Shown: positions 46,877 through 57,966 of the stretch, in pieces
Layout: the number at the start of each line of letters is the position of its first letter
Position numbering within the stretch: the stretch's first letter is position 1
From: Roseibium sp. TrichSKD4
GTDB lineage: Bacteria > Pseudomonadota > Alphaproteobacteria > Rhizobiales > Stappiaceae
Direction: 5' to 3'
DNA: 64,000 nucleotides
NCBI RefSeq assembly: GCF_000148725.1
Contig: NZ_GL476320.1
Span: forward strand, 674,056-738,055
Position numbers and translations under genes: made by a program
Notes under the pieces: generated by a model
Told to the model about the DNA's origin: nothing
The model's database searches: none
What the model saw: the letters and a program-made list of their open reading frames with translations, nothing else

Positions 46877-47770
46877 ATGGCCTTGGCCAGCATGACCGGA
46901 TTTGCGCGCGCTTCAGGCGAAGCGGGACCTGTGCATTGGACGTGGGAGCTTCGATCCGTCAATGGCAAGGGTCTGGATATTCGCGTGCGTATACCTACAG
47001 GCCTTGAAGGTTTAGAGCCGAAAATCAAGGAACGGGCCGGCAAGCTGCTCAAGCGCGGCAGCGTGAATATTGGTCTATCCATGAAGAGGGACCAGTCTGA
47101 AGCCACGTTGGCGATAAATGAGACCGCCCTGGACGCTGTTCTTTCAGCTGTTGATCTCTTGAGAATCCGTATGCCGGATCTGCCACCACCGAGCCTGGAT
47201 GGCATTCTGGCCCAAAAAGGTGTGTTTGAGTTTCAGGAGCCGGAAGATGACGACGACTTCAAGAAGGAGCTTCAGGCAGCTCTTTTAACGACGCTGGATT
47301 CAGCATTGCTTGATCTTGTTGATATGCGCCACACTGAAGGCGGTGCAATTACCAAGCTTCTCTCTGAACAACTTTCCCGGATCGAAGACCTAACGGCTGC
47401 TGCAGAGGTGCTTCCAGCGCGCCAGCCAGAGGCGATTAAGGCTCGGTTGGCCGCTCAAGTTGCGGAGTTGCTGGAAAGTTCGTCAGGTCAGTTCGATGAG
47501 CAACGACTGCACCAAGAGGCAGTGCTTTTGGCAACTCGCGCTGATATTCGCGAAGAGCTGGATCGCCTTGTCGCGCATGTGAAAGCGGCGCGCGATCTTG
47601 TTTCCGGTGGCGGAGCAGTTGGGCGCCGACTTGATTTTCTCGCGCAGGAGTTCAACCGAGAGGCCAATACCCTGTGCTCTAAATCCAATGATGTTGAATT
47701 GACCGCAATTGGTCTGGATCTGAAAGCTGTTATCGATCAGATGCGCGAACAGATCCAAAATCTGGAGTGA
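46877..47770 (+). CDS. yicC: YicC-family endoribonuclease
   Basis: The 297-residue protein has the YicC N-terminal domain (MTGFARASGE, WELRSVNGKGLDIRVR) and the C-terminal DUF1732 (GRRLDFLAQEFNREANTLCSKSND). YicC proteins have endoribonuclease activity. It ends 3 bp before gmk. The start at 46877 (MALASMTG) was chosen from family alignment; a longer frame exists. Confidence 0.93.
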   Translation: MALASMTGFARASGEAGPVHWTWELRSVNGKGLDIRVRIPTGLEGLEPKIKERAGKLLKRGSVNIGLSMKRDQSEATLAINETALDAVLSAVDLLRIRMPDLPPPSLDGILAQKGVFEFQEPEDDDDFKKELQAALLTTLDSALLDLVDMRHTEGGAITKLLSEQLSRIEDLTAAAEVLPARQPEAIKARLAAQVAELLESSSGQFDEQRLHQEAVLLATRADIREELDRLVAHVKAARDLVSGGGAVGRRLDFLAQEFNREANTLCSKSNDVELTAIGLDLKAVIDQMREQIQNLE

Positions 47771-47773
47771 TTC

Positions 47774-48478
47774 ATGAGCGATAGCATCGCCCCCTTGAGC
47801 GGAACCAGTGTCAGCGCAGATCAGGCTGAGGCGCAACGTCGTGGCTTGATGTTAGTCCTGTCGTCGCCATCCGGTGCTGGCAAGTCAACGATTGCCCGTT
47901 TGTTGTTGGAGAAAGAAACCAATCTTTCTTTGTCCATTTCCGTCACGACCCGTCCGCGTCGTTCCAGCGAAGTCGACGGTGTGCATTATCACTTCTTGGA
48001 CAATGCCCGTTTTGACCAGATGAAGGAACATGACGAGCTTCTGGAATGGGCGCAGGTGCATGAGAATTACTATGCGACACTGCGCCGTCCGGTAGAAGAT
48101 GCGCTTGAAGCAGGTCAGGACGTTCTCTTTGACATCGATATCCAGGGCACCTTTCAGCTCTATGAGAAGATGCGCTCCGATGTTGTGTCCATATTCATTC
48201 TCCCGCCCTCTATCGCGGAGATGAAGTCCCGTTTGCGCCGCCGCGCAGAAGATTCTGAAGATGTCATCATGCGCCGACTGAAAACCGCCGTTGGCGAGAT
48301 GCGGCATTGGTCAAAATATGACTATGTTGTCGTGAATGATGACCTTGAGCGTGCCTACGAGAGCGTGCGTGCCATATTGCGCGCTGAACGTCACAAGCAG
48401 CATCGGTCTCCAGCTATCGCGCCTTTGATCGACGGGATGGTTGGCGATCTTGAGCAGTCTCTGTCTGAGCAAAGTTAG
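47774..48478 (+). CDS. gmk: Guanylate kinase
   Basis: Gmk turns GMP into GDP. The 234-residue protein has P-loop [10 protein letters not shown] and the GMP-binding SVTTRPRR, VHYHF and DIDIQG motifs. An N-terminal extension of about 25 residues precedes the kinase. It starts 3 bp after yicC. A terminator follows. Confidence 0.97.
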   Translation: MSDSIAPLSGTSVSADQAEAQRRGLMLVLSSPSGAGKSTIARLLLEKETNLSLSISVTTRPRRSSEVDGVHYHFLDNARFDQMKEHDELLEWAQVHENYYATLRRPVEDALEAGQDVLFDIDIQGTFQLYEKMRSDVVSIFILPPSIAEMKSRLRRRAEDSEDVIMRRLKTAVGEMRHWSKYDYVVVNDDLERAYESVRAILRAERHKQHRSPAIAPLIDGMVGDLEQSLSEQS

Positions 48479-48505
48479 TCGAGAGGCTTTGAGGAGTGTG
48501 AAGTG

Positions 48506-48530
48506 AAGGCTCGCCAGCGGCGGGCCTTTT
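48506..48530 (+). terminator. Terminator after gmk
   Basis: AAGGCTCGCC / GGCGGGCCTT form a 10-bp stem with a 3-nt loop, followed by TTTT in total; rsmA is convergent. Confidence 0.7.
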
Positions 48531-48534
48531 CCGT

Positions 48535-49377
48535 TCAAGAGGCAGCGTACGCATTTGCGATGCGGACAAACCCTTCCACATCAACCTGCTCTGCACGTGT
48601 CGTCGGTTCAATTCCGGCAGTTTCCAGAAGAGGTTCGGGTGGCTTGCCAAGGCTTTTCAAACTGGCACGCAGCATCTTGCGCCTTTGGCCAAATGCCGCG
48701 GCTGTAATCTTTTCCAGAATGTTTAAATCACATGGAAGCGGAGAGTGGGTCGGCACAAGATGCACCACGGCGGACGTGACCTTAGGAGGCGGGGTAAACG
48801 CCTGAGGTCCGATGTCAAACAGCATCCCGCTTTGGCATCTCCAACTGGCCAAAACACCAAGACGACCATAGGCCTTGCTACCCGGTTTCGCGACAATTCG
48901 TTCGCCAACTTCTTTTTGAAATAGCAAAGTGAGGGAGGTCCAGAATGGTGGCCAGTTTTCGGTCGTGATCCAGTTGATCAACAATTGTGTGCCCACATTA
49001 TATGGCAAATTGGCGATGATCTTGATTGGCCCGCTAATGCCGAGGCTCGTTGGATCAATTTTCAGCGCGTCTTCGCTGATGACTTCCAGCTTGCCATCAT
49101 AGTGATTGGATATCTCTGCAAGTGCTGGAAGGCACCGTGTATCTTTCTCAATTGCAATAACTCGGTCTGCACCGGCGGCCAGTATGGCGCGGGTCAACCC
49201 ACCCGGACCAGGACCAACCTCAAGAACCGTGACCCCATTCAAATCGCCTGCGGAGCGAGCAATGCGGGAGGTCAGATTAAGATCGAGCAGAAAATTTTGG
49301 CCAAGAGACTTCTTGGCGTCGAGACCATGTGTGGCAATGACCTCGCGGAGAGGGGGAAGCGTATCAATTTGCGCCAT
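48535..49377 (-). CDS. rsmA: 16S rRNA (adenine-1518/1519-N6)-dimethyltransferase
   Basis: RsmA/KsgA dimethylates two adenines of 16S rRNA. The 280-residue protein has the SAM motif [13 protein letters not shown] and catalytic NLPYNVGT. It lies 11 bp downstream of pdxA, as in many Proteobacteria. Confidence 0.96.
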   Translation of the reverse strand: MAQIDTLPPLREVIATHGLDAKKSLGQNFLLDLNLTSRIARSAGDLNGVTVLEVGPGPGGLTRAILAAGADRVIAIEKDTRCLPALAEISNHYDGKLEVISEDALKIDPTSLGISGPIKIIANLPYNVGTQLLINWITTENWPPFWTSLTLLFQKEVGERIVAKPGSKAYGRLGVLASWRCQSGMLFDIGPQAFTPPPKVTSAVVHLVPTHSPLPCDLNILEKITAAAFGQRRKMLRASLKSLGKPPEPLLETAGIEPTTRAEQVDVEGFVRIANAYAAS

Positions 49378-49388
49378 ATGGCAGCCTG

Positions 49389-50405
49389 TTATGTTGCGGA
49401 TGGGTCAGCAAGCACCGCAGCAAATCGAAGGGCTGCTGCAAAGCTGTCAATTTTCACCTGACCTGTTCCAGCAAGCGAATAGGCTGTTCCATGATCGGGT
49501 GAGGTTCGGACAAAAGGAAGGCCGAGTGTTACATTTACAGCCTCATCAAAGCCAAGAGTTTTCGCCGGGATCAGAACCTGATCGTGATACATGCCAATTG
49601 CGCAATCGTAGGTTTTTCGAGCGTCGCCGTGAAACAGTGTGTCCGCAGGATGTGGCCCGGAGACCCTTACGCCTTCGCTTTGCAATTGTGCCAGAGCAGG
49701 TGCAATGACCTCCCGATCCTCTGTGCCCATTGTGCCACTTTCGCCAGCGTGTGGGTTCAGCCCGCAAATGGCGAGGCGGGGGTGCTGTATTCCAAATCGG
49801 GTTTTCAGATCCTTGTCGGTTGTGCGAACAACATCAAGGATCAGCTCTTTGGTCAGGGATGTTGGTACTTTGGAAATCGGAATGTGAATGGTTACCGGTA
49901 CGACCATCAGATCCGGTCCGGCAATCAGCATTACTGGTTTGGGCCTTGTGCCCCAATACTTCTCAGCCAGAGCGCCGAGATACTCTGTATGCCCGGGGTG
50001 TTCAAAGCCATGGCTATAAAGCGCGGCTTTGTTGATTGGATTTGTGACAACAGCGGCCGCAACGCCACTGTTAACATCGGCCACAGCCTGTTCAATTGAG
50101 GACAAAACGGTCGCAGCGGTAACCGAATTTTCTAGGCCGGGTGTGTCTTCCACTGAGCCACCCGTTTGTACAACAGGCAAGGCCTTGTCAAAAACCGCAT
50201 TTGCTTCGGTCGCATCACATTCTTGAACTAGGACTTTGAGGCCCAATTGGCGCGCGCGCTCCGTTAGAAGGGAAACATCTGAGCGAATATAAAAATATGG
50301 CAGTTGGAGTTTACGTCGGTTGGCCCAGGCTAGCAGGGTAATGTCTGGGCCAATTCCGGCTGGTTCGCCGCTCGTAACGGCTAGAGGCTTTGGTATGTGA
50401 ACCAT
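49389..50405 (-). CDS. pdxA: 4-hydroxythreonine-4-phosphate dehydrogenase
   Basis: PdxA acts in pyridoxal phosphate synthesis. The 338-residue enzyme has the substrate/metal-binding [10 protein letters not shown] near the N-terminus, HPGHTEYLG (metal His), NPHAGESG and the C-terminal [16 protein letters not shown]. Start ATG at 50405. It follows surA after 8 bp. Confidence 0.95.
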   Translation of the reverse strand: MVHIPKPLAVTSGEPAGIGPDITLLAWANRRKLQLPYFYIRSDVSLLTERARQLGLKVLVQECDATEANAVFDKALPVVQTGGSVEDTPGLENSVTAATVLSSIEQAVADVNSGVAAAVVTNPINKAALYSHGFEHPGHTEYLGALAEKYWGTRPKPVMLIAGPDLMVVPVTIHIPISKVPTSLTKELILDVVRTTDKDLKTRFGIQHPRLAICGLNPHAGESGTMGTEDREVIAPALAQLQSEGVRVSGPHPADTLFHGDARKTYDCAIGMYHDQVLIPAKTLGFDEAVNVTLGLPFVRTSPDHGTAYSLAGTGQVKIDSFAAALRFAAVLADPSAT

Positions 50406-50413
50406 CAAGTCCT

Positions 50414-51334
50414 TCAGGGGTAAACAATGCTTGCGCGACGCCGTAGGTCCATCAGATACCGTCGGGTTAGGGCTTCGCCTTCTTTTGCACGGAGTTCGTT
50501 TTCAAGTTCTGTACGTGCTGCGATGTCCGACGCAATTTCCCGCTTGCCGCACACAGCGATCATCTCAAAACCTACCTCTGTCTTGCGAGGAGAGGTTAGC
50601 TTGCCAGGTGTCGTCTTACTGATTTCCTTGCGCATCGGTTCTGGCAATTCGGTTTCCAGACGACGCCCTATCGGCTGCACGACAACTTCGCTGTATTTTC
50701 CAAAAACAGCACCAGCGCTGTCGCAGGCCGTCACGGCTTTGCGAATGCTGTTGCTTTCAGCCAAACGCTTGTTTCGGAAGCCCTTGGAGGACTTCTTTGG
50801 AACCACCACGATGACGCGCTGAAGGTTGTACTCAACACTGATGTTTTTGTTCTCGTCATCCGACTTGCGAAGCGCGTTGATAATATCGGATTCATCGACA
50901 TCAACCTGACTGTTAAACCTGCGGCGGACGCTTTGCTGAAACGCAAGTTGGGCTTTCAGTCTGTCCTTCAAGGTCTGAGGGTTTACGCCGCTTTGACGAA
51001 GTCCGGCAGTCAGCTTGGCAGGTGTCAATTTCACATTGCGTGCAATATTTGCGTATGCGTTATTGACTTCTGCTTCGGAAATCTTGACGCCAATTCTTGA
51101 GGCCTCTTCCAGCCTAAGCCGGTCATCGATCAGCTCTTTTTCGGCTTCACGACGAGATGCGGCGACCGAAGAGCGCTGGATGAGGCGGATTAGCTTCGCA
51201 CGTTGATTGATGTCATAGGTGGTAATCGGCTTTCCATTCACGACCACCTTGATACCAGCGGATGCAGGCGTCAATCCAAAGCCACCCATCACTACTAGGA
51301 GGGTAAGAAAGATCGGAAGTACTCGTTTCCGCAT
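50414..51334 (-). CDS. surA: SurA-like periplasmic chaperone
   Basis: The 306-residue protein has a signal peptide (cut near residue 26, PASAG), a SurA N-terminal helical domain (about 30-170; VVNGKPITTYDINQRAKLI) and a short, divergent parvulin-like domain (about 170-275). SurA escorts outer-membrane proteins, including LptD, encoded upstream. The domain is shorter than in E. coli SurA (one PPIase-like domain, not two), normal for this order. Confidence 0.88.
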   Translation of the reverse strand: MRKRVLPIFLTLLVVMGGFGLTPASAGIKVVVNGKPITTYDINQRAKLIRLIQRSSVAASRREAEKELIDDRLRLEEASRIGVKISEAEVNNAYANIARNVKLTPAKLTAGLRQSGVNPQTLKDRLKAQLAFQQSVRRRFNSQVDVDESDIINALRKSDDENKNISVEYNLQRVIVVVPKKSSKGFRNKRLAESNSIRKAVTACDSAGAVFGKYSEVVVQPIGRRLETELPEPMRKEISKTTPGKLTSPRKTEVGFEMIAVCGKREIASDIAARTELENELRAKEGEALTRRYLMDLRRRASIVYP

Positions 51335-51480
51335 AAGGTGTTCGTCCGTCGTTGGCAGTAAACGCGATTTTAGTTTACTTATCTTGATTGCCGCGTCTTA
51401 TAACGCAACGCTTTTCAGGTCTTGGTAGACCATCCAATTGTAGCGTTAAAAAGGCGCTGATTTCCAGACACAATCGACGT

Positions 51481-53874
51481 TTATTGGCCTAAGCCCTGAA
51501 ACAGTTGGAAGTCGCCGATTGTTCTCAAGCCAAAGCGGAAGTAGACAGTCTTGTTCGTGGCTTCCCCATCGTTCCGGCTTCTATCTTCGAGATAAGACAG
51601 TGACATGGAAAACCCTTCGTCATCGTAGCCGATGCCGATACCATCTTGAACGATGTTCTCATTCTCGATGTCATAACGGAACGAACCATATGCGCGCCAG
51701 TTCTCAAGCAAGCGTATGCTCGCAGACCCAACCAGTTCCTCACGTGGTTCATCGATTCCAAGATTTGGCTGCTCACCCAAAAAGGCATAAGTGAGTGAGG
51801 AAACGACCGGACCGTAACTGGCGAGCGCCTGAGCTTGTAGTCGGTTTACAGACAGGTCTTCATCGTCAAAGCGGGCTTGAGCACCAACCTTGACCCCGAA
51901 GCGGGTGTCAAAATAAAGACTGCCGACATAGTCAGATTCGCGGCTTTCCAGACCAGAGTCCAATGAGGAGCCGAGAAGGTCGGCTTTCTCGAAGGAATTC
52001 TCACCGGACAGCTGGATCGAACGGCCGAACAGGGCGCTGATGTAATAGCCCTCGTTGAGTTGCAGCTTGTAACTCATGCCAAGGTTCAGGCGGGATCCAC
52101 CTTCTGCACGGTCAAAACCGGAGAATTTATCGTAATCAAACAGGGTCGTTGTATCAAACACAAGGCTCTGCGCATCATCATTTGGCAGCTCGCCGATCCG
52201 CTGCTCGTCTGGCCGCACAATGACTTGTGCAATTGGTTCGATGATTTGATTGCCGCCCTGGAATGTCGCGACAATCGGGTAACGATATTCCAGACCTGCT
52301 GCTGGCATGGCGCGTCCGGCAAAGTCTTCATTCGCCAAGCGATTTACATCGCGATCAGCGCCTGCCTGCCAGAATAGGTCACCGCGCACATAGGCAAACG
52401 GTGTGAAACTTTGACCAATTGGGTCAATGAATGTGCGTCGCCATTCTGCTTCACCAGACAAGCGAGAGAATGTGCCATCAATACCGCGAAAGCGCGATGT
52501 CGTTCCGCCATCTGGTGAGAAAGCGTCAGTTTCTGAACGGGTGAGCGAGCTGAAGTTGGCTTTGAGTGAAAGCTCGCCATCAACGATTGGATCGCTGAAA
52601 ACATAGTCATAGTCGACAATGGGCAGAACAAACGCTTGCTTATCTTGGAGCTTGTCGCCTACCGGAGAAAAACCCGGTGCATCAAGATCCTCATTTCGAT
52701 AATCTTCCTGCGAAATCGAGTAAGCAAGGCCCTTGAAGGTAAGGCTATTTCGGTCGGTGTAGCCATCTAGATAAATGTTAGATCTGTTGGCACCGCCCAT
52801 ACTCGTCCAAGTATAGTCAGCAAGCACAGATCTGTCTGACTTGTAAACAAGATCCCAGCCGTAAGACCAGAAGTTGTTCAGTGAGAAGCTACCGGTTGTT
52901 CTTACCGCGCCGCGCAATTGTTCATCGCCACTTGTGCCGGAGAACTTCGAGCGGTCCATCTGACTGATACCGGCGGCAGAGATAGTGTAACTACCGTTTT
53001 TCAACTGGTGCCGGAAACTCACATCACCCAGAACACCTTGTCGGGTTAGCGGTGTCAGTGTTGTGGTAAGATCATAGTGAGGACTTAGCGCCCAATAATA
53101 TGGGACCGAAACACCAAAGCCGAGCTTGCTGGATAGAATATAGTTTGGAATCAGGAACCCGGATTTCCGTTTAACCGAAGGGTCTGGCATCGAAAGAAAC
53201 GGTACATACGCTATAGGCACACCAAAAAACTCGAACCGGGCGTTTTCATAGCGGATCGTCTGAGCTTTTTTATCGTGAATGATCGTGGCGGATTTAATGC
53301 GCCAAAGCGGTGGCTTTTCCGGCGGGTGTTTCGGGCCGGTGTAAACGCTATAGGTGCCGTTCTTGAATGTTGTTTTGTTGCCGTTCTGGCGCTCTGCGCT
53401 GTCAGCGATGATCCGGGTCCGATCAGCGGTTTCAACCCGAAGGGCGCGCGCAAAACCGTTGGCCAAATCATCGGAAAGCGTAATTTCTTCCGTTTGGATA
53501 ACGTTGCCCTCAGGTTCCGTCAGGATGACATTGCCATGCGCAGTAAGCTGCCCGTTCGCGCGGTCAAAGGTGATCTTTGCAGCTTCGACGGTGATCCCAT
53601 CGTAGAAAACCTGAACGTTTCCTGTCGCGATGATCAAATCACGATCAAAATCATAGGTCAGATTATCGGATTCCAATGCCATCTCGGCATTCGGATCCAG
53701 ATCGCCTGCAAAATTCGCTTCCAAAGCTTCTTGTGCAGCCGCTGGTGATGACCAAATGGTGCCTTGAAGCAGCGCAATAGCTGCCACGGTTCCAAGCATT
53801 TTTGCAAGGAGACGCAACTTCCTGTGACACTTAGAAGTGCCATCGACCGGTAAGGTTGTGACGATACGCTTCAC
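51481..53874 (-). CDS. lptD: LPS-assembly outer-membrane protein LptD
   Basis: LptD places lipopolysaccharide in the outer leaflet. The 797-residue protein has a signal peptide (to about residue 48), an OstA-type N-terminal domain (about 70-200; NLTYDFDRDLIIATGNVQVFYDG) and a beta-barrel C-terminal domain. lptG-lptF lie just upstream and surA downstream; the grouping is functional. Confidence 0.94.
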   Translation of the reverse strand: MKRIVTTLPVDGTSKCHRKLRLLAKMLGTVAAIALLQGTIWSSPAAAQEALEANFAGDLDPNAEMALESDNLTYDFDRDLIIATGNVQVFYDGITVEAAKITFDRANGQLTAHGNVILTEPEGNVIQTEEITLSDDLANGFARALRVETADRTRIIADSAERQNGNKTTFKNGTYSVYTGPKHPPEKPPLWRIKSATIIHDKKAQTIRYENARFEFFGVPIAYVPFLSMPDPSVKRKSGFLIPNYILSSKLGFGVSVPYYWALSPHYDLTTTLTPLTRQGVLGDVSFRHQLKNGSYTISAAGISQMDRSKFSGTSGDEQLRGAVRTTGSFSLNNFWSYGWDLVYKSDRSVLADYTWTSMGGANRSNIYLDGYTDRNSLTFKGLAYSISQEDYRNEDLDAPGFSPVGDKLQDKQAFVLPIVDYDYVFSDPIVDGELSLKANFSSLTRSETDAFSPDGGTTSRFRGIDGTFSRLSGEAEWRRTFIDPIGQSFTPFAYVRGDLFWQAGADRDVNRLANEDFAGRAMPAAGLEYRYPIVATFQGGNQIIEPIAQVIVRPDEQRIGELPNDDAQSLVFDTTTLFDYDKFSGFDRAEGGSRLNLGMSYKLQLNEGYYISALFGRSIQLSGENSFEKADLLGSSLDSGLESRESDYVGSLYFDTRFGVKVGAQARFDDEDLSVNRLQAQALASYGPVVSSLTYAFLGEQPNLGIDEPREELVGSASIRLLENWRAYGSFRYDIENENIVQDGIGIGYDDEGFSMSLSYLEDRSRNDGEATNKTVYFRFGLRTIGDFQLFQGLGQ

Positions 53875-53880
53875 TTCTTC

Positions 53881-54975
53881 TTACCCGTCTTCCTGTTTCA
53901 GCAGGATTGTCAAACCCATTAGTACCCCAAATATCCCCGGAGCCCACGCAGCAACAATCGGAGGCACGATTCCAGCCCCACCGAAATCCTTCGCTAGCTC
54001 GGAGAGAACGTAAAGCACGAACCCGGCTACGATTCCACCCAAAATCATACTCCCAAGGCCACCAAATCGAGATACCCGAAGGGAAACCGCCGCTGCAATG
54101 ATTATCATTGCTGTTAAAAGCAGAGGTCTGGCCAACAGAGTCTGATACTGAAGTGTATAGCGATAAGCTGGCAGGCCGGCATTGCGGGCCAGCTCGATAA
54201 ACCTCGGTAAGGACCAGAAGGAAATTGATTCTGGAGACCCAATGCTCTCTCGAACCTCTGTGGCCGTCAGATAAGTGCTGACTTCATAACGGCCATATTG
54301 TTGTGGGTCGCGTTCTGTCGTGTAGACCGTTACATCTTCCAAAAACCAGATTTGGTCTCCAAGGCGCGCAGTAGCCGCTTCGACCCGTTCCTTGAAGGAT
54401 CCTTCCTTGTCGAAGGCAAAGATAGTGACATCAAGAAGTCGAGTGCCGCCATCCAAAAGCTGCTTGGCAAGCAAAACAGATTCGCCGTCCAAGCCGTCTT
54501 GCCGTACCCAGACGTCCTGAGTTGTTTGCAGAAGGAAACTCTGCTCAGAGCCGAACAGACCTGCCGCCGCTTCGTCCGAGCGATGCTGGAGCCAGACTGC
54601 GAGCGGATTGTAGGCGACGACGGACAGAGTTCCAATAATCAAACCTACAACTACGGCGGGGGCTGCGAACTGCCAGACGGATATGCCGCTGGCGCGAGCA
54701 ACCACCAGTTCCAGCGCACGGGAGAGGGTGACAAAGGCCAATATTGAGCCGAACAAGACGGCAAAAGGGATTACTTGTTCAAGAAGCAGGGGAACACGCA
54801 GGATTGAGATCAAGGCGACCCGTACAACGGTGAATCCTTCCTGATCGCCGCCGCGACGCACCAGCTCCAGAACATCGAACAAGAAAATGAGCACAGCTGC
54901 GAGCAGAAATAGCCCAAGGATAGACTTAAAAAAACGTGCGGAGAAATAGATTGCAAGTGTGCGACCCAAGATCAT
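53881..54975 (-). CDS. lptG: LPS export ABC transporter permease LptG
   Basis: The 364-residue permease has three N-terminal and three C-terminal helices with a periplasmic jellyroll domain. It belongs to YjgP/YjgQ. The order lptF-lptG-lptD fixes the assignment. It overlaps lptF by 4 nt and ends 6 bp before lptD. Confidence 0.93.
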   Translation of the reverse strand: MILGRTLAIYFSARFFKSILGLFLLAAVLIFLFDVLELVRRGGDQEGFTVVRVALISILRVPLLLEQVIPFAVLFGSILAFVTLSRALELVVARASGISVWQFAAPAVVVGLIIGTLSVVAYNPLAVWLQHRSDEAAAGLFGSEQSFLLQTTQDVWVRQDGLDGESVLLAKQLLDGGTRLLDVTIFAFDKEGSFKERVEAATARLGDQIWFLEDVTVYTTERDPQQYGRYEVSTYLTATEVRESIGSPESISFWSLPRFIELARNAGLPAYRYTLQYQTLLARPLLLTAMIIIAAAVSLRVSRFGGLGSMILGGIVAGFVLYVLSELAKDFGGAGIVPPIVAAWAPGIFGVLMGLTILLKQEDG

Positions 54976-56159
54976 GAGGCGCCACCTTGTTGATGACCGC
55001 TGAAGCGGGATTGCAGCCGTTCTATCAGTTGGGACATACGCTCATTGAGGTCAATGAGCCACTTGGGGGCAGGGCCTCTGTCATCTTGCATGATCGACCA
55101 AACGGAAACTGCCATAGCAGCTATTGGAACCACATAGAGAAGTAGGAGAAGCCCCGTAAAGCCACTGGCGATAGCCGTTACCCCAAAACCGGCTGTACGA
55201 AGCAAAATGCATGTTGTGATAGCGCCGAGGATCGCAATTCCGCGCCCCTGCCGCGTTGTTCTGGCTTTGCCGAGAAAGGCAAAGACCACCAAAGCGAAAG
55301 CAAGACAATAGAGCGGTTGACTGAAACGCTCATGCAGTTCGGCCAACAGCTTGTCCGGATGCTGCAGGGCATAGGCATCGTTCGGCGGTGGGTTGAGCAG
55401 GTTCATCGTTGACCGCTCACTGGCCTTGTACACAGGTTCCGAGGCTTCCGGGATCAGGTTGGAAAGGTCAAACGCATAAGACTGGAAACGGACAATCGAG
55501 ATTTCTCCAGCACCTTTCGGCTTTCTCTGGATCGTTCCGTTTTGCATGACCAATAAGGTGCGGTCGGCCACTTCAACGATGTGTCCGGTGTCAGACTGAT
55601 AGGTGAATGCGGTGTCCTTGTCGCGCACATCATGCAGAAGCAGACCGTCAAGCGTTCCGTTGCCAGAGCGATTACGAATGTGGAAGGTGAGCCCCGCGTC
55701 CATATTGATGAAATGGCCCGGCTTGACGATATTGGCCACCAAATCGGCGCGCACGCGGGTGATTTCTTCTCTAAGCTCACCCAGGCCTAACGGTGCGACA
55801 TAGATTGAAAGCGTGGCTGTGAGAGCGGTGACAGCTGCGGTAAAAATCAACACCGGCTTCAATACCAGAAATCTGGACCCACCGGTTGCATCGATCACGA
55901 TCAGCTCACTGTCGCCGGAAAGCGCGTTCAGGACCAGAACAAGGGCAATCATCAAGGCAAAGGGGGCTACGATCACCAGCAAGAATGGCAGCGCCAACAT
56001 GGTGATGCCAATAAATTGGACAATGGTTTGCCCCTTTGATGTCACAAGATCCAACTGGCGCAGGGCCTGCGTTGACCAAACCACCCCGGCCATGGCCGCC
56101 ATGGCCATAAAGAAAACGCCTATCGCACGTTTAAAGATGTAGCGCTCGAGTGTTTTCAT
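54972..56159 (-). CDS. lptF: LPS export ABC transporter permease LptF
   Basis: The 395-residue protein has the YjgP/YjgQ fold (MKTLERYIFKRAIGVFFMAM; six helices, central periplasmic part). It works with LptG and the LptB ATPase. The C-terminus has a longer soluble tail (about 40 residues) than LptG. It is divergent from pepA. Confidence 0.93.
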   Translation of the reverse strand: MKTLERYIFKRAIGVFFMAMAAMAGVVWSTQALRQLDLVTSKGQTIVQFIGITMLALPFLLVIVAPFALMIALVLVLNALSGDSELIVIDATGGSRFLVLKPVLIFTAAVTALTATLSIYVAPLGLGELREEITRVRADLVANIVKPGHFINMDAGLTFHIRNRSGNGTLDGLLLHDVRDKDTAFTYQSDTGHIVEVADRTLLVMQNGTIQRKPKGAGEISIVRFQSYAFDLSNLIPEASEPVYKASERSTMNLLNPPPNDAYALQHPDKLLAELHERFSQPLYCLAFALVVFAFLGKARTTRQGRGIAILGAITTCILLRTAGFGVTAIASGFTGLLLLLYVVPIAAMAVSVWSIMQDDRGPAPKWLIDLNERMSQLIERLQSRFSGHQQGGAS

Positions 56160-56386
56160 ACGGTGAGGGAGAACCTAAGAATTTGATTCATTTGCCTGTC
56201 CGGCGGCTCATAATAAGCCACGGTTTTGGTGAACATCTCACCAATAAAGATGGTTAAAATATTATGCAATCGGGTTTTTGGGTAGGGAGAAGGAGCTTGC
56301 GGCGTCTTTGGAAAAAGCGGTTTATTTCCCAATCAACGTGTGCAAGCCTTTGGCACATTCTTCATGCAATCGACTGGGATTAAATA

Positions 56387-57892
56387 ATGACAACGCTCAA
56401 GAAAGTATCCTTTGGAAAACTAGTTGCCCCAAAGGATGGAACGGTTATTGCGTTTGTGGATGAAAACCTCGCAGGCGGTAGCTTTCTGGAAGGTCTTTAT
56501 GGTGGCACGCTTGATGCCTTGGGCAAGGCTGCCGAAATCGCCGGCTTTACCGGTAAAATGGCAGCTGCGTTGGATCTGATCGCGCCTGCAGGTTTGGATT
56601 TGGAGCGCCTGATTGTTGTTGGGCTTGGAAAAACTGACGAGCTGAGCGAGCTCGATTGGCAAAACCTAGGCGGCACGGTCTATGGGCTCGCTCAAAAGGC
56701 CAGTGCCGACAAGGTGTTCATCGCGTTTGATCTGCTAGGGGAAAGTGCTGCAGCGCCTGAGAATGCTGCCGGGTTTGCGGCAGGCATGAAGTTGCGATCC
56801 TACAAATTCGATGATTTCAAAACCAAGAAAGCAGATGAGGCCTCCTCAGATCCGGTTACTATCCAGATTGGTGTCGCTGATACCAATGCTGCGAAAAAAG
56901 CTTGGGGTGCAGCAGAAGCGATTGCGGATGGGGTCATCCTGGCACGTGACCTTGTAGATCAACCAGCCAATGTGTTGGGGCCAGTGGAATTTGCTGCCCG
57001 GGCTAAAGCTCTCTCTAAGCTCGGTGCCGAGGTGGAGGTTCTCGGCGAAAAGGAAATGAAGAAGCTCAAGATGGATGCGCTTCTTGGTGTTTCTCAAGGT
57101 GCTGTCCGGCCGCCACGTCTTGCCGTCATGCGTTGGAATGGCGGGAAAAAGAGTGAAAAGCCTGTGGCTTTCGTGGGGAAAGGTGTTGTCTTCGATACGG
57201 GCGGCATTTCCATCAAGCCATCAGGTGGCATGGAAGAGATGAAGGGCGATATGGGCGGAGCGGCAACGGTTGTTGGCGTCATGCATGCCCTTGCAGCACG
57301 GAAGGCCAAGGTCAATGCAATCGGCGTGATTGGGCTTGTGGAAAACATGCCGGATGGAAATGCACAGCGTCCGGGCGATATCGTCACCGCCATGTCCGGC
57401 ACGACCATTGAAATTTTGAACACGGACGCTGAAGGACGTTTGGTTCTTGCTGATGCTCTTTGGTACACGCAGGAGAAATACAAGCCTGCCTTTGTAATCG
57501 ACCTCGCGACATTAACAGGCGCAATCATTGTGGCTTTGGGACATCAAAACGCAGGCCTTTATTCCAACGACGACACGATTGCCGATCAGTTGAAGGCTGC
57601 GAGTGAGGTGACAGGCGAAGGCGTGTGGCGGATGCCGCTGTCGAAGGAATATGACAAGATTATCGACACGCCGAATGCTGACGTGAAAAACACCGGCGGC
57701 CGCTGGGCAGGATCAATTACAGCTGCGCAGTTCCTGCAGCGCTTTATTCAAGATGGCACGACCTGGGTGCACCTCGATATTGCTGGCCCTGCGTTTGGCG
57801 GTCCCAAGACGGAGATCTGCCAAGCTTGGGCGTCCGGCTTTGGTGTGCGTCTTCTGGACCGGCTTGTTTCGGACAATTACGAAGGCAAATAG
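56387..57892 (+). CDS. pepA: Leucyl aminopeptidase (M17)
   Basis: The 501-residue cytosolic aminopeptidase has the M17 metal-site motifs [15 protein letters not shown] and the signature [14 protein letters not shown], with Lys, Asp and Glu ligands in place. A terminator follows. pepA-holC order is typical of Alphaproteobacteria. PepA of other bacteria can bind DNA; nothing here shows that. Confidence 0.96.
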   Translation: MTTLKKVSFGKLVAPKDGTVIAFVDENLAGGSFLEGLYGGTLDALGKAAEIAGFTGKMAAALDLIAPAGLDLERLIVVGLGKTDELSELDWQNLGGTVYGLAQKASADKVFIAFDLLGESAAAPENAAGFAAGMKLRSYKFDDFKTKKADEASSDPVTIQIGVADTNAAKKAWGAAEAIADGVILARDLVDQPANVLGPVEFAARAKALSKLGAEVEVLGEKEMKKLKMDALLGVSQGAVRPPRLAVMRWNGGKKSEKPVAFVGKGVVFDTGGISIKPSGGMEEMKGDMGGAATVVGVMHALAARKAKVNAIGVIGLVENMPDGNAQRPGDIVTAMSGTTIEILNTDAEGRLVLADALWYTQEKYKPAFVIDLATLTGAIIVALGHQNAGLYSNDDTIADQLKAASEVTGEGVWRMPLSKEYDKIIDTPNADVKNTGGRWAGSITAAQFLQRFIQDGTTWVHLDIAGPAFGGPKTEICQAWASGFGVRLLDRLVSDNYEGK

Positions 57893-57919
57893 GTGAGCGT
57901 TATCTGATATGGCAAAGAA

Positions 57920-57946
57920 AAACCCGCCGAAATGGCGGGTTTTTCG
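57920..57946 (+). terminator. Rho-independent terminator after pepA
   Basis: AAACCCGCC / GGCGGGTTT with a 5-nt loop is followed by TTTTC, 27 bp past the pepA stop. Inverted, it may also serve the small minus-strand gene. Confidence 0.85.
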
Positions 57947-57966
57947 TATCCAGTTTTTTCAGGATA